A DNA stretch of 8,106 nucleotides from an uncultured Flavobacteriales bacterium (GTDB lineage: Bacteria; Bacteroidota; Bacteroidia; Flavobacteriales; BACL11): positions 1 through 8,106 of the forward strand of contig CAJWUS010000059.1 of NCBI GenBank assembly GCA_913047525.1, written 5' to 3'. Shown here one piece after another: positions 7,082-8,106 of the stretch. The notes under the pieces were generated by a model that saw only the letters and a list, made by a program, of their open reading frames with translations, ran no database searches and had not been told where the DNA came from. Made by a program: the position numbers and the translations under genes. Position 1 is the first letter of the stretch. The number at the start of each line of letters is the position of its first letter.

Positions 7082-7154
7082 AAAAAGCAAATACTATAAA
7101 ATAATAAAAGCTGTTTTTCGTTAGTAAAGGGTATGAAACCAATACTTTATTTAT

Positions 7155-7364
7155 ATGAAAAACAACTTTACTCTTTTAAAAGTGTTAGACCAATTAGTCG
7201 AAAATGGAGGACTAATTCAGGTTAGTAACACTAAAATTTATTCAATAACCGGCAAAAAGCAAAGTCCTAAGAAGGAAACGATCAGCAATATAATTGCGTA
7301 TGCTAAATCGGTTAGATGCTATAAAACCAAATCAATAGATAAGGTTCTATTAATGCTGAATTAA
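7155..7364 (+). CDS. Small protein of unknown function (69 residues) between sigma factor and nth
   Basis: I do not recognise a named family. The product is small and basic, with no signal peptide, membrane segment or metal-binding Cys cluster. Residues 1-32 look like an amphipathic helix (LLKVLDQLVENGG) followed by a short beta segment (LIQVSNTKIYSI). Residues 37-69 carry SPKKETISNIIAYAKSV, then a Lys-rich turn, then DKVLLMLN at the very end. From memory, small Bacteroidota proteins with a P-S/P-K-x-T-x-x-x-I-L-x-Y/F-A helix and a C-terminal hydrophobic LN end occur near such sigma genes, but I cannot verify this. It starts 73 bases after the sigma gene and is closed by a strong terminator, so it may share the sigma transcript. 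An overlapping frame from an ATG at 7133 gives only 30 residues and is less convincing. Confidence 0.7.
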   Translation: MKNNFTLLKVLDQLVENGGLIQVSNTKIYSITGKKQSPKKETISNIIAYAKSVRCYKTKSIDKVLLMLN

Positions 7365-7379
7365 GTGGTTTTGGTCAGC

Positions 7380-7412
7380 AAAAAGAGTCAGGCAATTTGT
7401 CTGGCTCTTTTT
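7380..7412 (+). terminator. Intrinsic terminator after the small gene
   Basis: A 14-base-pair stem is formed by 7380-7393 and 7399-7412, with two G-U pairs, around a 5-base loop (AATTT). The core is GAGTCAGGC against GTCTGGCTC, and the arms end in A5 and T5. It starts 15 bases after the stop of the small gene. The flanking A and T runs would let it work in both directions. It should end the sigma-small gene transcript and isolate nth. Confidence 0.85.
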
Positions 7413-7426
7413 ATTTAATACATTTG
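7396..7426 (+). promoter_or_regulatory. Promoter of nth, overlapping the terminator
   Basis: TTTG (7396-7399), exactly 19 bases, then TACATTTG (7419-7426): a textbook Bacteroidota promoter. The -33 element comprises three bases of the terminator loop plus the first 3' stem base. The -7 box ends four bases before the nth ATG at 7431, so the start of transcription is expected at or within a few bases of the start codon. Confidence 0.72.
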
Positions 7427-7430
7427 AAGA

Positions 7431-8081
7431 ATGAATAAAAATGAAAGAACAAAAAGGTTTGTGGCCTATTTTTCTAAAAATATGCCTGAGGCAAAAACGG
7501 AATTAGATTACAAAAATGCATTTGAACTTACAGTTGCAGTTATTCTTTCAGCACAATGTACTGATAAAAGAGTTAATATTATCACAAAACAATTATTTGA
7601 AGAAATACCAAATGCAGAGGTAATGTCTGTATCTTCAGTAGATGCAATTTTTGAGCTTATAAAATCCTGTTCTTATCCACGAAATAAAGCAAATTACTTA
7701 TCCGGAATGTCCAAAATACTTATGAGTGATTTTAATGGAAAGATTCCACCCAATTTAAATGATTTACAAAAACTACCAGGTGTTGGTAGAAAAACAGCAA
7801 ATGTAATTGGTTCAGTATATTTTGATATTCCTGCTATGCCTGTAGACACACATGTTTTTCGGGTTTCTGAACGAATTGGACTTACTTTAAATGCAAAAAA
7901 CCCTTTGCAAGCTGAGTTACAGCTTTTAAAACTTTTCCCAAAGAACAAACTAAATTTAGCTCATCATTGGTTGATATTACATGGTAGATATGTGTGTAAG
8001 GCTAGAAAACCCGATTGTTTTATATGTGGAATTACAACTATTTGTAATTTTTACAAAAAAGAAAAGGCTGTTGAAAAATAG
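7431..8081 (+). CDS. nth: Endonuclease III (DNA glycosylase / AP lyase)
   Basis: Nth removes oxidised pyrimidines and nicks the backbone at the resulting site in base excision repair. The 216-residue length is normal (E. coli 211). Visible features are SAQCTDKRVN (40-49), the helix-hairpin-helix LPGVGRKTA (115-123) with the catalytic Lys121, Asp139 in VDTHVFRV as the second catalytic residue, LHGRYVC, and a complete iron-sulfur site Cys189-X6-Cys196-X2-Cys199-X5-Cys205. The ATG at 7431 gives an N-terminus (MNKNERTKRFVAYFSKN) of the usual family length; the next in-frame ATG (residue 18) would cut into it. The gene is separated from the small gene by a terminator and has its own promoter almost touching the start codon. 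The C-terminal tail after the cluster is short and Lys-rich. Confidence 0.97.
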   Translation: MNKNERTKRFVAYFSKNMPEAKTELDYKNAFELTVAVILSAQCTDKRVNIITKQLFEEIPNAEVMSVSSVDAIFELIKSCSYPRNKANYLSGMSKILMSDFNGKIPPNLNDLQKLPGVGRKTANVIGSVYFDIPAMPVDTHVFRVSERIGLTLNAKNPLQAELQLLKLFPKNKLNLAHHWLILHGRYVCKARKPDCFICGITTICNFYKKEKAVEK

Positions 8082-8099
8082 CCGACTTTATATTTTTTT
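8066..8099 (+). terminator. Possible weak terminator at the end of nth
   Basis: GGCT (8066-8069) and AGCC (8080-8083) form a 4-base-pair stem with a 10-base loop spanning the nth stop codon, followed by a run of seven T at 8093-8099. The stem is short and nine bases lie between it and the T run, so it is a weak candidate. The window ends too soon to see a better one. Confidence 0.25.
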
Positions 8100-8106
8100 A
8101 TTGTAG

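Noticed and set aside
7081..7120. Terminator after the sigma gene formed by the AAAAAAGC and GCTGTTTTT segments
   Set aside because: Pairing needs a bulge and a loop of about 20 A/T bases with only two G-C pairs, so it is not a credible intrinsic terminator.
1..8106. CRISPR arrays, tRNA or rRNA genes, insertion sequences, attachment sites
   Set aside because: Read on both strands, I saw no spaced direct repeats, no cloverleaf-like sequence, no transposase or integrase motifs and no terminal inverted repeats.

Overview
This AT-rich window (about one third G+C by eye) comes from the chromosome of a member of the Bacteroidota. Three independent signs support this. Two surface-protein genes carry C-terminal sorting domains of the type IX secretion system (T9SS), one of type A and one of type B (CHU_C / gliding-motility-associated). 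The proteins have the character of that phylum: SprB-like repeats, a UvrA lacking part of zinc finger 1, and a short-linker ECF sigma factor. Four start regions carry the Bacteroidota promoter -7 element TAnnTTTG, three of them with a well-spaced TTTG -33 element, and none depends on an obvious Shine-Dalgarno sequence.

Layout, left half. The window opens inside a secreted protein gene (3-629, 5' end missing) that ends in a type A sorting domain. Its stop codon overlaps the ATG of rnz (RNase Z, tRNA 3' processing; 629-1549) as TAATG, so the two are probably translated in sequence. After a short gap with its own promoter comes a 557-residue surface protein (1610-3283) with a signal peptide, about six SprB-like repeats and a type B sorting domain. 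The 272-base gap that follows (3284-3555) holds no intact gene. It does contain what looks like a decayed PKD domain on the + strand, whose conserved Trp codon has become TGA.

Layout, right half. uvrA lies on the minus strand (start re-assigned to 6336). Facing away from it is an ECF sigma factor gene (6494-7081), and the two share a compact divergent promoter region with overlapping promoter spans and inverted repeats. A 69-residue protein of unknown function follows (7155-7364), then a strong intrinsic terminator, then nth (endonuclease III, 7431-8081). The nth -33 element lies in the loop and first loop-side pair of that terminator hairpin, and its -7 element sits so close to the ATG that the mRNA should be leaderless or nearly so.

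How the genes work together. The right half groups two DNA repair enzymes, nucleotide excision (UvrA) and base excision (Nth), around an ECF sigma factor with no recognisable anti-sigma gene. The left half combines a tRNA maturation enzyme with T9SS cargo. Most gene content is ordinary. The points worth a second look are the regulatory architecture (divergent uvrA/sigma promoters, hairpin before the sigma start codon, promoter inside a terminator), the PKD relic and the small unknown protein.
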